This document shows positions 1 through 13,345 of a stretch of DNA of 64,000 nt, in pieces. The position numbers and the translations under genes are program-made. This DNA comes from Cryptomeria japonica. Taxonomy: Eukaryota; Streptophyta; Pinopsida; Cupressales; Cupressaceae. Each line of letters starts with the position of its first letter. Position 1 is the first letter of the stretch. A model generated the notes under the pieces. It searched no databases. It saw only the letters and a list, made by a program, of their open reading frames with translations, and was not told the DNA's origin. The stretch is taken from contig NC_081412.1 in NCBI RefSeq assembly GCF_030272615.1, forward strand, positions 668,057,852-668,121,851, written 5' to 3'.

Positions 1-323
1 CTTTTCTTCACATACTGGTTACGCAGTAGTAGGCTGATTTCCATAGAGCTTCTTCAATCTATCCCATAAGATTTTTTCTGATCTACATCTATCCACCTAT
101 GAGGAGACATCATCTGATAACCCATATAGTATAGCCTTCATTTCTATATCATTACACTGGTTTCTTATTTCTGCAACTAAATCAGTGGGAGGATTGACTT
201 TACTAGGGTAGCCATTTAGTATAGACATCCAGACATCATACCCTAATGAGATAGGTAGACTTCCATTCTAAAATTCTAAATGGAATAATTTGAACCATCA
301 AAAAAAGGAACTGGGGTTGACAT
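1..323 (-). pseudogene. Copia-type gag, N-terminal fragment (element E0)
   Basis: Gag is the structural protein that packages retrotransposon RNA into virus-like particles. The minus strand starts at an ATG (321-323) and reads PVPFFDGSNYSI, then after a one-base frameshift LGYDVWMSILNGYPS and ILWDRLKKLYGNQP. This is the usual Copia gag pattern: a DUF4219-like FDGxNYxxWxxRM start followed by a UBN2-like stretch ending in an IWDxLxxLY motif. At least three in-frame stops and one frameshift show it is dead. The start lies about 60 bp inside the primer site, as expected for a first ORF. The fragment runs off the left edge, so any zinc knuckle and pol lie outside the window. Family assignment is firm; finer lineage (Sirevirus-like) is inferred from the LTR. 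Confidence 0.8.
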
Positions 324-389
324 TTAAACCATTGTGTCCTTAAGATAGAATCTACCCAAGCTGGAGAAAGCTTATTAACTGGGAACCTA

Positions 390-403
390 GGATTTGATAC
401 CAA
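390..403 (-). other. Primer-binding site of E0 (initiator Met-tRNA type)
   Basis: The minus strand reads TGGTATCAAATCC directly after the LTR end. It matches the first eight bases of the plant initiator-Met tRNA complement TGGTATCAGAGC and then drifts. It fixes the orientation (minus) and the inner LTR boundary. Confidence 0.75.
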
Positions 404-3341
404 TTGTTAGACTCAATGAGCCATTGCGAGGCGGGGTGAATCGGTGATTTACAAAATTTTCCCTTTTCTATCCTATGTGTGTATATCAGTTAATAGATCT
501 AACAAAAAGAAAAATTACTGGTTAGATGGGAGACTAACACAAATATAATCATACATGAAAGGGACATCACACAACACTAGATGTATGAGGAAAACCCAAG
601 ATGGGAAAAACCTCGGTGAGAAATGTTGCTGGAGTCTATTGCCCAATCTAGCTTCACAATGAAAATCTCATTACAATGTTTAGGGCACCAACCCAAGGAG
701 AATGAACCCTTGATTTAGGGAACCAACCCAAGGAGCACCAACCCTTGCACTGAGCTCCAACTTAGTGATTTTCAATGAACATAATCAATTACAAAATTTA
801 TATCCTTGTTACAAAAGGAGCTTTGTAACTCTTATGCAAATCTCTCTACCTGTTCTTCTCTGTGAGGCCTCACCTCGACTCAGTTTGACATTCAGTGGAT
901 TTTATATTTAGACTATTATGGATACTTTATTTTGATGCATTTTGAGACTTAGAACTTATATGATTTCAGGATTTGGATAACATTGCTATGATTTGATGAT
1001 TTACTTACATGCTTTATGAGATAGGACACTACATGATTATTAGATAGAATGAAATTGCAATGATAGATGTTGTTATTGAATTTGCAGGACTTTACTCTGA
1101 ATATGGAACTATGATGTATGTTTAGTTTATGTGAATTGGGATGAAAATTGTTTATGTGAATTTGCTTGACAAAAGATGTATTCAATCTGTGCAGATGAAA
1201 ATTGTATGCAAGTAATGATGTGCATTGTTGTATTATTGAATTATATTATATATGAATATTTGGAAGTACTAATGTGTAAATTGAGATGCGCAGGAAATTT
1301 ACCATGTGACCATGGAAAATTACGGAGAATCAAACCTAGACCTATGTATGTTCGTAAAGCCAGGGTTTGTCTATTTGGAGAGACAACACCCCGTTTGTGT
1401 TGTATTTTATTCGTAACTATATATGCTGCATGAGTGTTAAAGTGTTAATTAAATTTTAATGTGTAAAAAACCTCAAGAGACAATTTCATGTTTTATTTTT
1501 GTAAAAGTGTTTTAATTGTGTCACTTGACACGTGTGTATTTAAATTTAATTATTTTGTCTCTTGGAGGGAAAGTGTTTAATTATAGTTCTTTAATAAATT
1601 AATGTGTTGTCATAAATACTTTGGGAATATAATATTTGGAGTGGTCAACTTATGTTTGACCCGAAAATAAACTTCAGAAGGGTTTAAAATGGGTTAAATG
1701 AACACCTAGGGGTAGTTTAATAGGGTTTTCTAATGCCCATAAGGTATACCTAGGGGTTAGGGGTAATTTTAGGTAAGTTTCTACTTTATAATGACCTTTT
1801 TAACGCTTTAAAAATTGGCTTTTTTGAGTTGAGCGAAAATTGAAAATTGAAGTGAAATCAAATCAAGATTTTTCCTTTTGGGAAGGAGAGTCTTTTTGCA
1901 TTTTTGCTTTCTTTCTTCTTTTTGCTTTTTTTGGAGAATCCTGTGAGAACTCAGAGAGTGAGCTTCTTAAGGAAGATTTTTGGGAATAGCAGGGGAATCA
2001 CCCACTCTCCATTTTTGGAGACAGAAGAAAATTTGGAAGGAAAATAATGTTATGGGATGGAGAAAATTGAATAAGGAAAAAAAAGATTTGTGGATTGGGC
2101 AGCTCTTCTTCAGATATCACTATAACCTTTGGGCAGATTAAGGTTGGTTTCAATTTTTTACTTTTAATGTCTTCTTCTTGTTTATGTCTGGAAGTTGTTG
2201 AATAAGAAATCTGTATTCTTGAAAGTTTATGTGTGAAATTCTTTTGGTGTTTTGTTTTTGAATTGATGTGTTTTGGGAGTTTTCTCAAGATCTCTTACTC
2301 TTGGGAGAGAAGAGGATCTTGAGGGTGGTAGCAGTGACAGCCCTTGAGTGAGAGACTCTCTTTTGAGAGCGATCACAAGGGATCTTTGTGTGACCCTTGC
2401 TGCATGGCCTGTTTGTGCAATGGGGGTCATAAGGAGGGTTATAAGGCTAGAATGCCTTTGGGGGGCATAAGGATTAAGGGGTTGAGATTCTTGATATTTT
2501 TATTGTGCCATGAGGTGGCTTCTTGTTTATTTCATACTTGCAGATTCTCCTCAGGGTATTTGGTCCACTACCACCCTTTGAAAATGTTCATCACCAAAGT
2601 GTGGTGCTGTGAAAGCCAGGTTGGAAATGTGTCTGGAATATCTGTATGCATTGTTTTCTCTGTGTTTGCCTGTTTGTTACCCGTCTAGGAATTGGTTCTC
2701 CAAGCTCGGGGGTGGCTACCAGTTAGCCTAGGCTGGGAGGTGAGCACTCCATGGTCATATTTGTGTTTTCTATTATGTAGGAAATTCAGAGGAAAGAGAA
2801 TAGGAATCATGAGAGGGATTCAGAAGATTGTTATTGAAGATACTTGAATTCAGTTGCAGATGTTTGTTTAAAGTTGTTATAGATATATACCTCATTCATA
2901 AAAAAAAGAAGCAAGTTGTAATTTGTGAAAGTAGACTTGAAGTCTTATTGTTGTGACTATTCAGAGAAAACATTCTGTAAAATTGGTAGAATATCTTAGA
3001 GATGTTTTAAAGAAAGAAAAGCTTGTTATTTCTACTTCTGGTTTATTTAAAAAAAAGAAAAGTTAAATTGTGTTACATGCAAAAGCTTCTTGTATTATGG
3101 AAGGAAATAAAAGAATTGTTTTCATTTAGATTTTATTTATATTTCACTTGTGGCAAATAAAAGTTTATTGTTGTTGAAAGATTTTTATGTATTTTTAATG
3201 AAAAAAGTAGTTTTATGTAAATATTAGATTAGAGGAGAAAAATCAATGAAAAATTCCTTTTATTCTAGAGAAAAATATTTTGTATCTTTTTAAAAGAATT
3301 TTAAATTGTATTGTAGTTAGCATTGATTTAAAAGCTTATTG

Positions 3342-3462
<121 letters not shown>

Positions 3463-3722
3463 TTATAAATCTGATTTATCTTTATGTGTTTTCCCTTTAT
3501 TAAATTAGCTTAAAAATTTTGCATGTAAATACTTTTTAAAAAAAAATTGATATGTATTTTTATTGGAATAAATTTCATCTTTTTAAGTTATGTAAATATC
3601 AATATATATATATATATATTTATATATTTATATATATATATTTATATATATATATATTTTTATATATTATATTTTTTAAAAAAAAAATTAAAAAAAAAAA
3701 AAACTTTGGGTCCCCGCGGACT

Positions 3723-3923
3723 CCACTGCGTGTACGCACAGTGGACGACCGCGCGGCGCCCACTGTGTGCACACAGAGTGGAGCCGCTTGCGGCTCCCAC
3801 TGTGTGGGCACACAGTGGACGGCCACGGCCGCCACTGTGTGGCCACACAGTGGAGCCGCCAGCGGCGCCCACTGTGTGGGCACACAGTGGTGCCGCGGCG
3901 CCCACTGTGCGCTCACACAGTGG
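3723..3923. repeat. Array of six 22-bp palindromes at about 37-bp spacing
   Basis: Six near-identical palindromic units, each beginning ccactg and ending cagtgg or gagtgg, start at 3723, 3760, 3797, 3832, 3869 and 3902. The 3832-3853 unit is a perfect palindrome. The spacers of 11-15 bp are GC-only or nearly so and partly self-complementary (such as agccgcttgcggctc). The array is a GC-rich island inside very AT-rich LTR DNA. Overlapping open frames here on both strands are a by-product of the repeat, not genes. Confidence 0.95.
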
Positions 3924-6733
3924 CGCGCACGCGGCCAAGCTTGCCTTCCTCCTCCGTGACCTGCGATAACATGTTTTTCATGGCCGCCAAGGGCTTCGGC
4001 CTAGCAAAAAAAATATTAACTGTTAAAAAGTATTTAGGGTTTAAACCCTAGCCGAATGGGGCTAGGGCAAGTTGTTCAAAAAAAAAATATAATAAATAAG
4101 TTATTTTGATTAGATAATAAATAAGAGGGGAGATTAAAACCCTAATTAGGGTTGGGAGAAATATGAAACAATTTTTAGGAAGATATAATGTTTTTTAAAT
4201 TTTGAATTAAAATATTATCATTTATGCCAAATATATAATATATATATAAATATCCATATATATATATGGGTAAATATATAAATATATATATATGAATTTT
4301 TGAGTATTTTAAATAAGTAATTAAATTATAAATATATAAATATATGCATATACAAATATGTATATATGTATATATATTTATATAATCCTGATTTTAATGT
4401 TGGGATAAATTATAAAGAGGAATTTAAAGAAAAGAATTGAAAAGACTATATAGTCATATTGGAGGATAAATTAAAATATCTTTCCCATTTCCTTCAGTTT
4501 AAATAATTTAATAAGACTATTGACTAAGTATCTCTTGGAGATAGAATTTAACTAGTAGGTTTTCCGCAATTAAAATTTAACGATTAATCGATGCTTAGTT
4601 CGTTTCGGAATTAGCTCGAGTTTAATAATGAAAATTTCTTTAACGCTTGTCGCAAGAGTGAACTTGTTAATTAAATTAATATCTTTTAAAAAAAAAATTT
4701 GTTCCGTTTTTGCCCTAAATTTTGGGCATGACATTCTCTCTTCAATCCTTTGCTAGTTCTCTCCTCACCTTCTCATCGTAGCAACCTGATCTCCCACTGC
4801 AACTCACTCTTTGTTGCACCTTGCTCTCTATTGCACCCTTGTCGGTTCTACCTCTTCTCCTTCTCTACCAATTCTGCTCTCTGTCGGTTTTGCACTCTGC
4901 TGGTTCTCTCTTCTCTCTCTTACACTATTACTCTCCACCACTGATCTTGATAGCTTAGTTAGATGTCTACCATCTAATTCCTGTCGGATCTCAGCTTGTC
5001 TTCTCTGCAATCTTTGAAGACTCTTCTTTGTCGGTTCTTTCTCCACCGGCATCCTCCTCTCATAGACTCATTTGTAGACTGCTAGTTGCCTCACTCTTAC
5101 TGGTTGAACTCTTCAATTTGATTCTCTCTCACATAGTCTCTCCTCTGATACTCATTGAGCACTTGATTGATTTCTTCTTTTTCATGCAACAACACTCTCT
5201 CATTCAATAATTGCCTTCATCAATTTTAGCTTGCATATTTATAAACTGGTTTTCCCACCAAAAACCAATTCAAACTTTAGGCAGTTAGTGTTTCTTCATT
5301 GACCTTGAGGCAAACTAAATCCAATCAGATCTCATCAGATCTGATCACCTTGATTGATGAACTACAACAAATCAATCAACCCTGCCATTTTTGTGCCTTC
5401 TAGAACATGCCTTCCATATTTAGCAATCTACTTTTAATCTATTAGTTGATCTCTTGGTTGATCACCAGGAATGGTTTCGTAGTTTCCTTCACCTACATTG
5501 ATCTTGTCAATCAGTTTGTCCTGGATATCTATTGTCCATTTCACCTCGAGCCACAAACCTTTGCTACACATCCCATGAATCACACAGTTGACATAAATGT
5601 CAACTTGTCACCATCTACCTCACCGATAACACATTCACTGACCTCTGCATGCATTCCACTTGAACTCCACATGGCCATATTGTCGACACCCACCTTTGTT
5701 AGGTCATCCTTGTTAGTCTAGATAGGATCACCAACCAACCTCAGAATTGGGTTCATCTACTGGTTCGCAAACCCTGCTAGTTATACCCTAACCGGTCTGT
5801 CATCAACCTTTCTCTTGGCATCTCTTTTGGTGGAGCACCTTTGCCAGTTGCCAATCATATTAGTCCACCATATGATCATCTTCATAAAGAAGGAGCACTT
5901 CACTTAGCCTCTTTTCTCTCTTATTGGTTCTCATACTTAGTGGTAGGCACCCTTCATGACACCAGGATCGCATCTCAACTAGTTTGTTAATGTGAGAAAC
6001 CCATCACTTCTTTACTCTTCCTTCTCTGTCCCACTAGCACATCATGTCATCACATGTTGATCTGATCACATCCTTGATTTCATGCACCTAAGGCAACTGA
6101 GTATTTCACCAGTTCATCCAATGTGAGCCTTCAATCACTTGCCTTTAACTCTGTTGTCTTATCTCCAAGAACTAAGATGCATTTCATGCATGATAGGATA
6201 TAAGCTCCTCTTACCGGTGGGAGTGGATCCTTGTCATTTGCATCTTGCAATGCACCAATGTGGCTTCCCTATTTGAGCAACATATCTTCAAACAGACACA
6301 TGTGATTCAGTTGGGGCACATTCACTATCAGTCATCTCTTCAAATGGTGACTACATCTTTATCCGGTGGGAGTCATGCTGATTGACATCCACATAGCATA
6401 CCGATGGCCTACACATACTTCACCTCCTATGTTGATGTGATTTAGATAACATTCCCCCTCTTCATCACAATCAACTGACCAACATCTTACTCTCTTATAG
6501 ATGTCATCATTTACCAGTTGTTATATCATACTGTCCTCTTGTCCATATCTTCCACACAAGTCAAACACTAACTTGTGAACTAGTGACTCCAATGGCCATT
6601 GTACTAAATGATATTCTCTCCCTTATCGGTGAACTGCAATACTAGGTGACATCAAAGACATCACATCCAGTATGCATCAATGATAGTGTTGCACATACAT
6701 CTCTTATATCGGTAGCCATCCTGTACCGGTTGA

Positions 6734-6777
6734 CATCAATGACAATACAATTCCAACAAATGGTATTGTCATTGATG
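6734..6777. repeat. 15-bp perfect inverted repeat at a head-to-head LTR junction
   Basis: Arms catcaatgacaatac (6734-6748) and gtattgtcattgatg (6763-6777) flank a 14-nt loop. The loop contains the presumed 5' terminus of the minus-strand E0 LTR (6757) and the TG start of the plus-strand LTR at 6761, so the hairpin is probably two related LTR starts meeting in opposite orientation. Confidence 0.85.
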
Positions 6778-7644
6778 GCAACACACATCATTTTGGGTTG
6801 GATACTTATCTGGTACCCACCAGTATTCAAGTTTTGATAGCCAATATTGAAGGAAACCAATAGGCAAGGGAAATCAGCAAACTAGGAACTGATATTTGGA
6901 GGCCGACATAGGAGATTGATCTGGCAAAGGTTAAAGCGACAATGGTCACGAAGATTAATGTTTATATTTTTGTCTAGGCTGACATGTAATTAATTTGTAA
7001 TATGATTGTAAGATGACATAAGGCATTCATGTTTATGTATGTAAGGGTATAAAACTTAGTCTGGTTAGGTCATTTGGATATATAGGTATGATATGTAATG
7101 TAATATTGTGTGAGCGAGATCTTGATCGGCATATTACGAATGTAATGATATGTAGTCAGTCTTGGTTATTTTTGTTGAGGATTGGAAAGTGAATTAGGTT
7201 ATTGGTAAGGAAGGTTTCAATGTTAACCGGTATAGTCAGTTCTTGAATTGGAACTCATCTAGCATACCAGATGCACATTCTAAGTTCATATTTTTTATTA
7301 GAATTCAGTATTTCATATCTGTAGTCAGTGAGGCTTTTTTGTGATGAGCAATGTGCCTTCCTGCATGTGCAAGCCTCTCTTGTAATATTTATTTATTTGG
7401 CTAGTGGATAGATATTATGGGTCATCAATCCCACCACGGTTTTTCCTCTTTGATTTTTTCCATGTACAAATCTTTGTGTTATGGTGTTCATCTTTGTGGT
7501 TGCATTATTATCACTTGTTATTTTCTTTTATACATACCGATTATTGAGTTGTTTTGTTAATAAGGTTAAAATTAATCATACCAGTACAACACTGATTTAC
7601 CCCCCCCCCCCCACCCTCTCAATGTTGTTGGATTCCAATACATA
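6761..7644 (+). repeat. Plus-strand LTR, solo or orphan
   Basis: It starts TGGTATTGTC and ends GGATTCCAATACA. Its 3' end carries a C-run then accctctcaatgttgttgg, the reverse complement of the start of the E4 LTR at 58766. It also has the ccacggtttttcctctttg block (7435-7453) seen inverted in the other Copia-like LTRs. No primer site follows, so it is a 3' or solo LTR. The 5' boundary is inferred. Confidence 0.55.
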
Positions 7645-7989
7645 CAACACTTCATCGTCATATGATCCAATGTGAAATTTGACAAGATATTGTTCACTTG
7701 CTAAAATTTTGTGATCTTGAATCCAGAAAATGCAATATTGGTTTGGATGCTTCATCCTCTAACACCTAATTTTTTTATGCTACCATTGTTAGTGATGACA
7801 TTACAACACTTCTATTCTAAATTGCACCTTGTCTGAAATAGGCTCTTTCTTTGCGCCATTTTTTTCTTGATGTCCATTTATAATAGATCTCTTCCCATGA
7901 CCCATGACCAATGAATCTCTTATCTAAGTGCCTCATGGATTTAGATGATTTGTATGTTTCTTCCTCTTTGTATGCTACTCTAGCTTTGG

Positions 7990-9026
7990 GTTCCCCTCAC
8001 TTTCTTGCACCTCCTTAGTGACAATTTAAGGTATAATGTCATACTTCCCCACTTTTGAAATAGGTTCCCTAGAATGGTCCTCATTTGAATCCTCCTTTAC
8101 TCCTTTGGTACCCAACGTTTTAGTGATGGACATCACCTTCCCTCTAATTATAGTAGGAATTCTCTTTGGGCCTCCATTCCTCTATGACATGGACTCCTTC
8201 ATTTGTTACACTCTGTATATGGCCTCCTTTAATTGTGTGGCACCCATCTTTCAAAAACCTCCAACTCATATTTCCTAGTCCTCACGTTCAAACCTCTTAG
8301 CTATCATTTCTTCCACCTTAAGAAAAAATCGGTAGGCTTGCTCCATTGTTGTCATTGAGACCATATTCAGTTCATCTTGAATGTTGGTTCTAAGGTTTTT
8401 GATATATTATGCCACCTTCTCCCTTTCAACTTCATTATGGTTGGTTCTTATGATCATCTTATGGATTTTTTTGTGTACTCTTTTACTATTTTATCCCTTT
8501 GCCCTAGGTTTTGAAGTTTCTTCAATATTTCTAACGCATAGTTAGTAGGTATGAATTAATTATTCAACTTTACCACCATCCTCTCCCATTTTTTTATTCA
8601 CTCATTTCCTCTTTAGTTTCTCTCTAGTTGAAATTACTCCCATGAAATAGTAGCATGTCCCCTCAATTTGGTTCTCATAAACTTGATTCACATTGAATCT
8701 TTGCCTTCTTCATATTAAAAGTATTCTTTCGTATCATTTATCTTCTTAATTAGCTCCTCTAGATTAAAAATACTAGCATAACATGAAATCTCTAAACTTG
8801 GCCTCTTCCTAATCCTAGAAATAGAATTTATTATCTTGATCTAGTTAGACTACTCTTCTTCTTGGATTTCTTCATTGGGCTTTGACATCCTTGGCTTCTC
8901 ATTGTCACTATCCTCTTTTGGTCTAGGATTTAGGTTAATTTTTCTATCTTCTTCTATAGAATTCATCATATTATTCATTTCCCTTATCTCCTCTATACTT
9001 TTGGTAACATTATAAATCAAAGACAT
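7990..9026 (-). pseudogene. Ty3/gypsy gag remnant
   Basis: The minus strand carries decayed gag. After an acidic N-terminal region, RTKLRGHATISWE and IKKWERMVVKL match the Retrotrans_gag pattern (KLKGxAxxWW...W..M...L). Further on, YIKNLRTNIQDEL and TTMEQAYRFFLKVEEMI match the usual end of that domain. I chose an ATG near 9026 (MSLIYNVTKS) about 190 bp inside the primer site. Many stops and at least two frame changes make it non-functional. I did not find a zinc knuckle, protease or RT further left, so the element is truncated at about 7.65 kb by the plus-strand LTR. Confidence 0.7.
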
Positions 9027-9212
9027 CCTCCTTAGTTACATCTTTCCTTGAGATCAGGTGTGACTATCTCAAGTCGATGGTTTGACTAGAAGTTTGCAAT
9101 CACTTCACAATTTGGCACTCTATTGAGAACACTCATAGTGTGCCTTAGGTTGGAAATATCTCCACGTGAGAGTCTTCTAAAACACTCCCACTTTTCCTAA
9201 GGATTTGAATCT

Positions 9213-9226
9213 TGGTCTAATACCAC
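9213..9226 (-). other. Primer-binding site, minus-strand Ty3 remnant
   Basis: The minus strand reads AGTGGTATTAGACC, close to the initiator-Met tRNA complement TGGTATCAGAGC, just before the LTR terminus TGATGTAG on the plus strand. Confidence 0.65.
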
Positions 9227-9227
9227 T

Positions 9228-9846
9228 TGATGTAGTCAAGGATAGAAGGTCGAGAATGGACTGTCAAACCTTACAGTAGAACTCAACACAACAAAAATAA
9301 TGGAATGAATATATGAAAATTTATTAATTGAAAATATAAACCATACATTCCTATAGGCCTTCTCACATGCAAGTTACAACATGCCCCATTGGCCACACAT
9401 GGAGGCCCACTAGCTTCCACAAGCTTATTGCTCACTACATGCACAATCAATTTTAAATTTTATTCACTATGTCCTAGCCCCACTTAGTTGTGTTATACAA
9501 AATCAAGAGAATGGTTATATACCAATTATAGGCCTCAGAAGTGATTCACATTGGCCATAACTAGGCCCCAAGTCTAATGTCCATTGAATTGTGTATGTTG
9601 GCCCAAAGTTGATGATGAAGCAATAATGATTGATATAGAGGGGTAGTGGTCCATTTGAAAGTTTTCCTAACCCATATCTACCATGTGATGATTTTTGAAG
9701 GCTCCAAAAGATATGGAATAATTTCCTCGTTAGATGTTGTAGGTCTTAGTTCAGGCTACCTAAGTAGATGAACTTCTGGTGAAGAGATCTTCTAGAAAAC
9801 AATCCTATAACTTCTACCACATGGATATATCCTACTAATTCCAACA
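9228..9846 (-). repeat. 5' LTR of the minus-strand Ty3 remnant
   Basis: About 619 bp between TGATGTAGTC and ATTCCAACA, adjoining the primer site on its left. No second LTR copy is in the window, so the right boundary rests only on the TG...CA rule. Confidence 0.5.
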
Positions 9847-12321
9847 ATCCGCCTTGTTGTAATCCATAAAGGTGATATTAGGTGTTATGTTATAATGTGG
9901 TATTTTTTACCAAGATGCTCTTGCATAAATTATAATAAAAAAGAAATATGATATATTATGCTTTTATGTTAGTGAAATAAAACATAAGAATATCAATAAG
10001 TAGATTTAAAAGGAAATTCATGATATCATTATTATTTTTCTTATGTGGAATTAAATCCCCCCTTGGTTTTCAAATGGATTAGTTTCATGTATAATGATAA
10101 TGATCCTTATAGTCTTTAAAAGCTAGTAGAACCATTTTTCTTTATAGATGACATATCATCTTAACCACATAGTAGTGACATTATGGATACCATAGGTTAA
10201 GGACACAACAATTAGGACCAAATGAATCAACTATATTGAAAAGCTAAAATAATTATTCTTATCATATGCATTAAATATTTACCTTATATTACTATAAGTA
10301 TTTAATAATAAAAAGCATGATAGAGGTAATAGGTATGCTAAATAAATATGCCAATATGAGTTATCTAATAAGTGTATCCTGACTTATAAAAACCAATATC
10401 TTGTAAATAAAGCCTTATTAGAATTGGATTATCATTTTATACTTCATTTAGTTAATTAAATTACGACTCTCTAGAAATCACTAAAACTTTAAGTTGTGAA
10501 GTTAATGGAGATTTACCTTATTTTGTAGTTTTGAAGTTTATGATTAATTGGATTCTTGTTTTTTTGAGTAAAACAATGGTATTAGGCATAATCATAGCAT
10601 TGCTTGATATTAAGAGATTAATAATTTTATATTAATTTTATCATTTAGTGCATATAATATAATTTATTAGGATTTTTACATCTTAATATTTAATTATCAA
10701 AGTGATAAGAACATTGTGAAAGTGTCAACTACGTTTAAATTAACCTAGTGGTTTGTCAACCTTTGACTTGGAAATTCTTGAATGATTGAAGCTAACTTTT
10801 CTTTATCAATTCATAGTTAGTGATTCAACATAATTTAAGTTATTTGGAAAGATGATGGTCAGTCTTATCGTTGCATAAATACTCTTGAATTATATGTTAC
10901 ATATATCACTTTAGATTATTTATCAATGATTTGCTTTTAAAATCCTTGTATGGTTATCATGATGACATTGATTATAATCATGTCTTATTGAATGTATAAA
11001 TAGTGAACATGGTGAGAGTGATGATGCCTCATCTTTAAATAGAAATCAAATTTTTTTCTTATTTACGTTTAGTACATCATGTGTACTCAATGAGTTTTAT
11101 TTGTTTTTGGATGGTGTCAAATATGGAGAAACAAAGAAGGATAAGTTATCACCCTATATCTATTTATCTATCGAAAAAAGATTTAAAAGATATTTTGGCT
11201 AAAGCTTGTTTGATCAATATAATATTAGCCTATGTTGCTAATTTTAATCATTGTCTCATTACTCAATATCATATCATGATATTATTACATTATCATTAGA
11301 TTGCAGATATATAATATTGCATAGATTATGGATTAATCCTACTAGTTTTGAGTTTCTAGGCATCCTCATGCAAGATTCAGTATTCTTCATGTTAGGAAGA
11401 ATTATAGGGAAGTCTAAAGCTTCGTGGTTTGGAGGAAAAGTGCTCTAATTTTTTTCTTTTCTGTGGCATTATCGAGGGATATAGATGTTAATATTTCCCT
11501 CCAGGTTTGTCTTCATGATTTGTGCTTTATTTACTCTATGCATCAACCACATGGTCAAATGTAAAAGGAATTTGTTTCCTTATATGTTTCATTGTTACTA
11601 GCTTACACATACATAGACTTTATGTCAAAATGTAATTCATATCTCCATTATTTTGTATCTTGGGAAAGTTTCTTTAATTAATGATTAATTAAGTGTATTT
11701 TTGGATTATGTTAATTTAATATTATGGAGGTCCTTACAAGTTTTGGGATGGGGACAAAAAATATTCATTAATGCATTATCTCTACAATAGAGAGAATTGA
11801 GAAAGGTGCTAGTGTTATCATCCTCTTACTCCAAAATGTCCTTATGGATGAGAGAATATTTAAAAAAGGGATGGAGGCACCATAAGGAGAGATAAGAAAA
11901 TATCACATCCATGAAATGGCTTAATTGTGAAAATAACTTAACCAAGTTTTTAAGCACACAATGAGATTAAAGAAACATATTTTCTTTCTAAATAATAACA
12001 TATGTCGTTAACCAAAAATGGTGAGATCAATTCTAAGTAATATTTAACAACAATATTGTGATAAGTTAACCAATGCAAATATATAAGAAAAAAACTTTAC
12101 AAATGATTATATCTAAATCTGAAAATTTAATGAAAATAACCCATATCTAAAAATCCAAAAAAAAAGTAAATTGTAAGAAAATTTTGGTTCACCAAAATGA
12201 TTTCTACATGAAAATGGGGTCTTAACCTATGGGTGTAAACTAAGATCCTATTCACCATTTCCCATTTTTATCAATAATTAGGGAACAATCAATAAGGTCT
12301 AGCTTCAACCCAAAAGAAGAG
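9847..12321. other. AT-rich stretch without recognisable features
   Basis: About 2.5 kb of AT-rich sequence. Short open frames at 11081-11448 are not recognisable and lack codon structure. Probably old decayed repeat DNA. Confidence 0.5.
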
Positions 12322-12424
12322 TGTTATGCCCTACATAACGCACCCCAACTTTTTGCTTCTAAAGCTAGCCCCCCCCCTTTTCTTAGCTTTGTTTTCGTCA
12401 TGTTTTCTTTTCATTCACACTTTC

Positions 12425-13345
12425 GAACCCTAGGTTCCCAGGATCTCAAAGTGCATTTTGTTCCTTTTGTTTCTTTTTCTTTGTTTGACTTTAGAGTTTC
12501 GGGATTCTGAAACCTTGAAGTCTTCATTGTTTTCTGCTTTGGAATTTTGGAACTCTAGAATCTTGAAGTGTCCCTTTGTTGGTTTCTCTTTGATTTTGGA
12601 ACTCATAACCCCAAAGTCTTGAAGTCCTGTGTTTTCTTCTTAGAGCCCCAAGATCCTAGAATTCTAGAATCCCAAGGTCTATCTTTGTTTTGTTTGTTCC
12701 TTCTTTAGAGTTCCAAGACTCCGAAGTTTCAAGGTCTTTCTCTTTTTGACCTCTAGAACCTAGAGATCCTAGAACCCCAAAGCATTCCTAGGTTTCTTTG
12801 TTGGTTGGTTTCTTTGTGATGCTCTTTGTGTCCCTTCTTTCTCCTTGTTCGGGTGAGTTCTCCTCTTCCCAACTTTGTGTTTGTGTTTCTTTTCATTGTT
12901 GTCTTTTCATTTTGTGTGTTCATGTTTGGTAGCTTAGAGTTTTTCTACGAATAATCCGATTTCGAAATCGATTGTTAGGGTTATTCATTTTCTTCATTTC
13001 AGAACTTCGGGTTCCTGAAGTCCAAGAAATTCCCTTTTGGCCTACTTCAAACTTTGGAACCTCAGGTTTTTAGGATCCTAGAGTTCTCTTTTCTTCTTGC
13101 CCCTAGCTTCGGAACTCCGGGTTCTCAGAGTCCTAGAGTTGGTTTGTGTTGTTCCTTGAGTATTTCAGGATTTGAGAACCCTAGAATCCTGAAGTCATGG
13201 TCTTTCTTGCCATGTACACCTCAGGATTTCAGGATCCTAGAACCCCAAAATTGGTCTATTTGTTGAGTTTCAACCTTCAGGATCCTGAAATCATGCGTAA
13301 GGGCTTTTTTTTACACCAAAACCCTGGAACCCTAGGATTCCTGAG
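12425..13345. repeat. Degenerate array in E5 LTR, ggaac...gggatcctagaaccccgaag type
   Basis: About 14 copies, spaced roughly 45-65 bp with a gap at about 12790-13000, of a motif resembling ggaaccctgggatcctagaa followed by tcctgaagtc. Many copies have short internal palindromes such as ggatcc or ttctagaa. The same array is present in the 3' LTR (28717-29670), so it belongs to the family. Confidence 0.8.

Noticed and set aside
7-404. E0 gag as part of the E1 family
   Set aside because: E0 gag has the DUF4219/UBN2 region, which E1 and E2 ORF1 lack, so it was kept as a separate Copia element.
3620-4051. Overlapping open frames in several frames with Cys/His/Trp-rich repeats
   Set aside because: They arise from the palindrome array, which lacks stops in many frames. 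No coding evidence.
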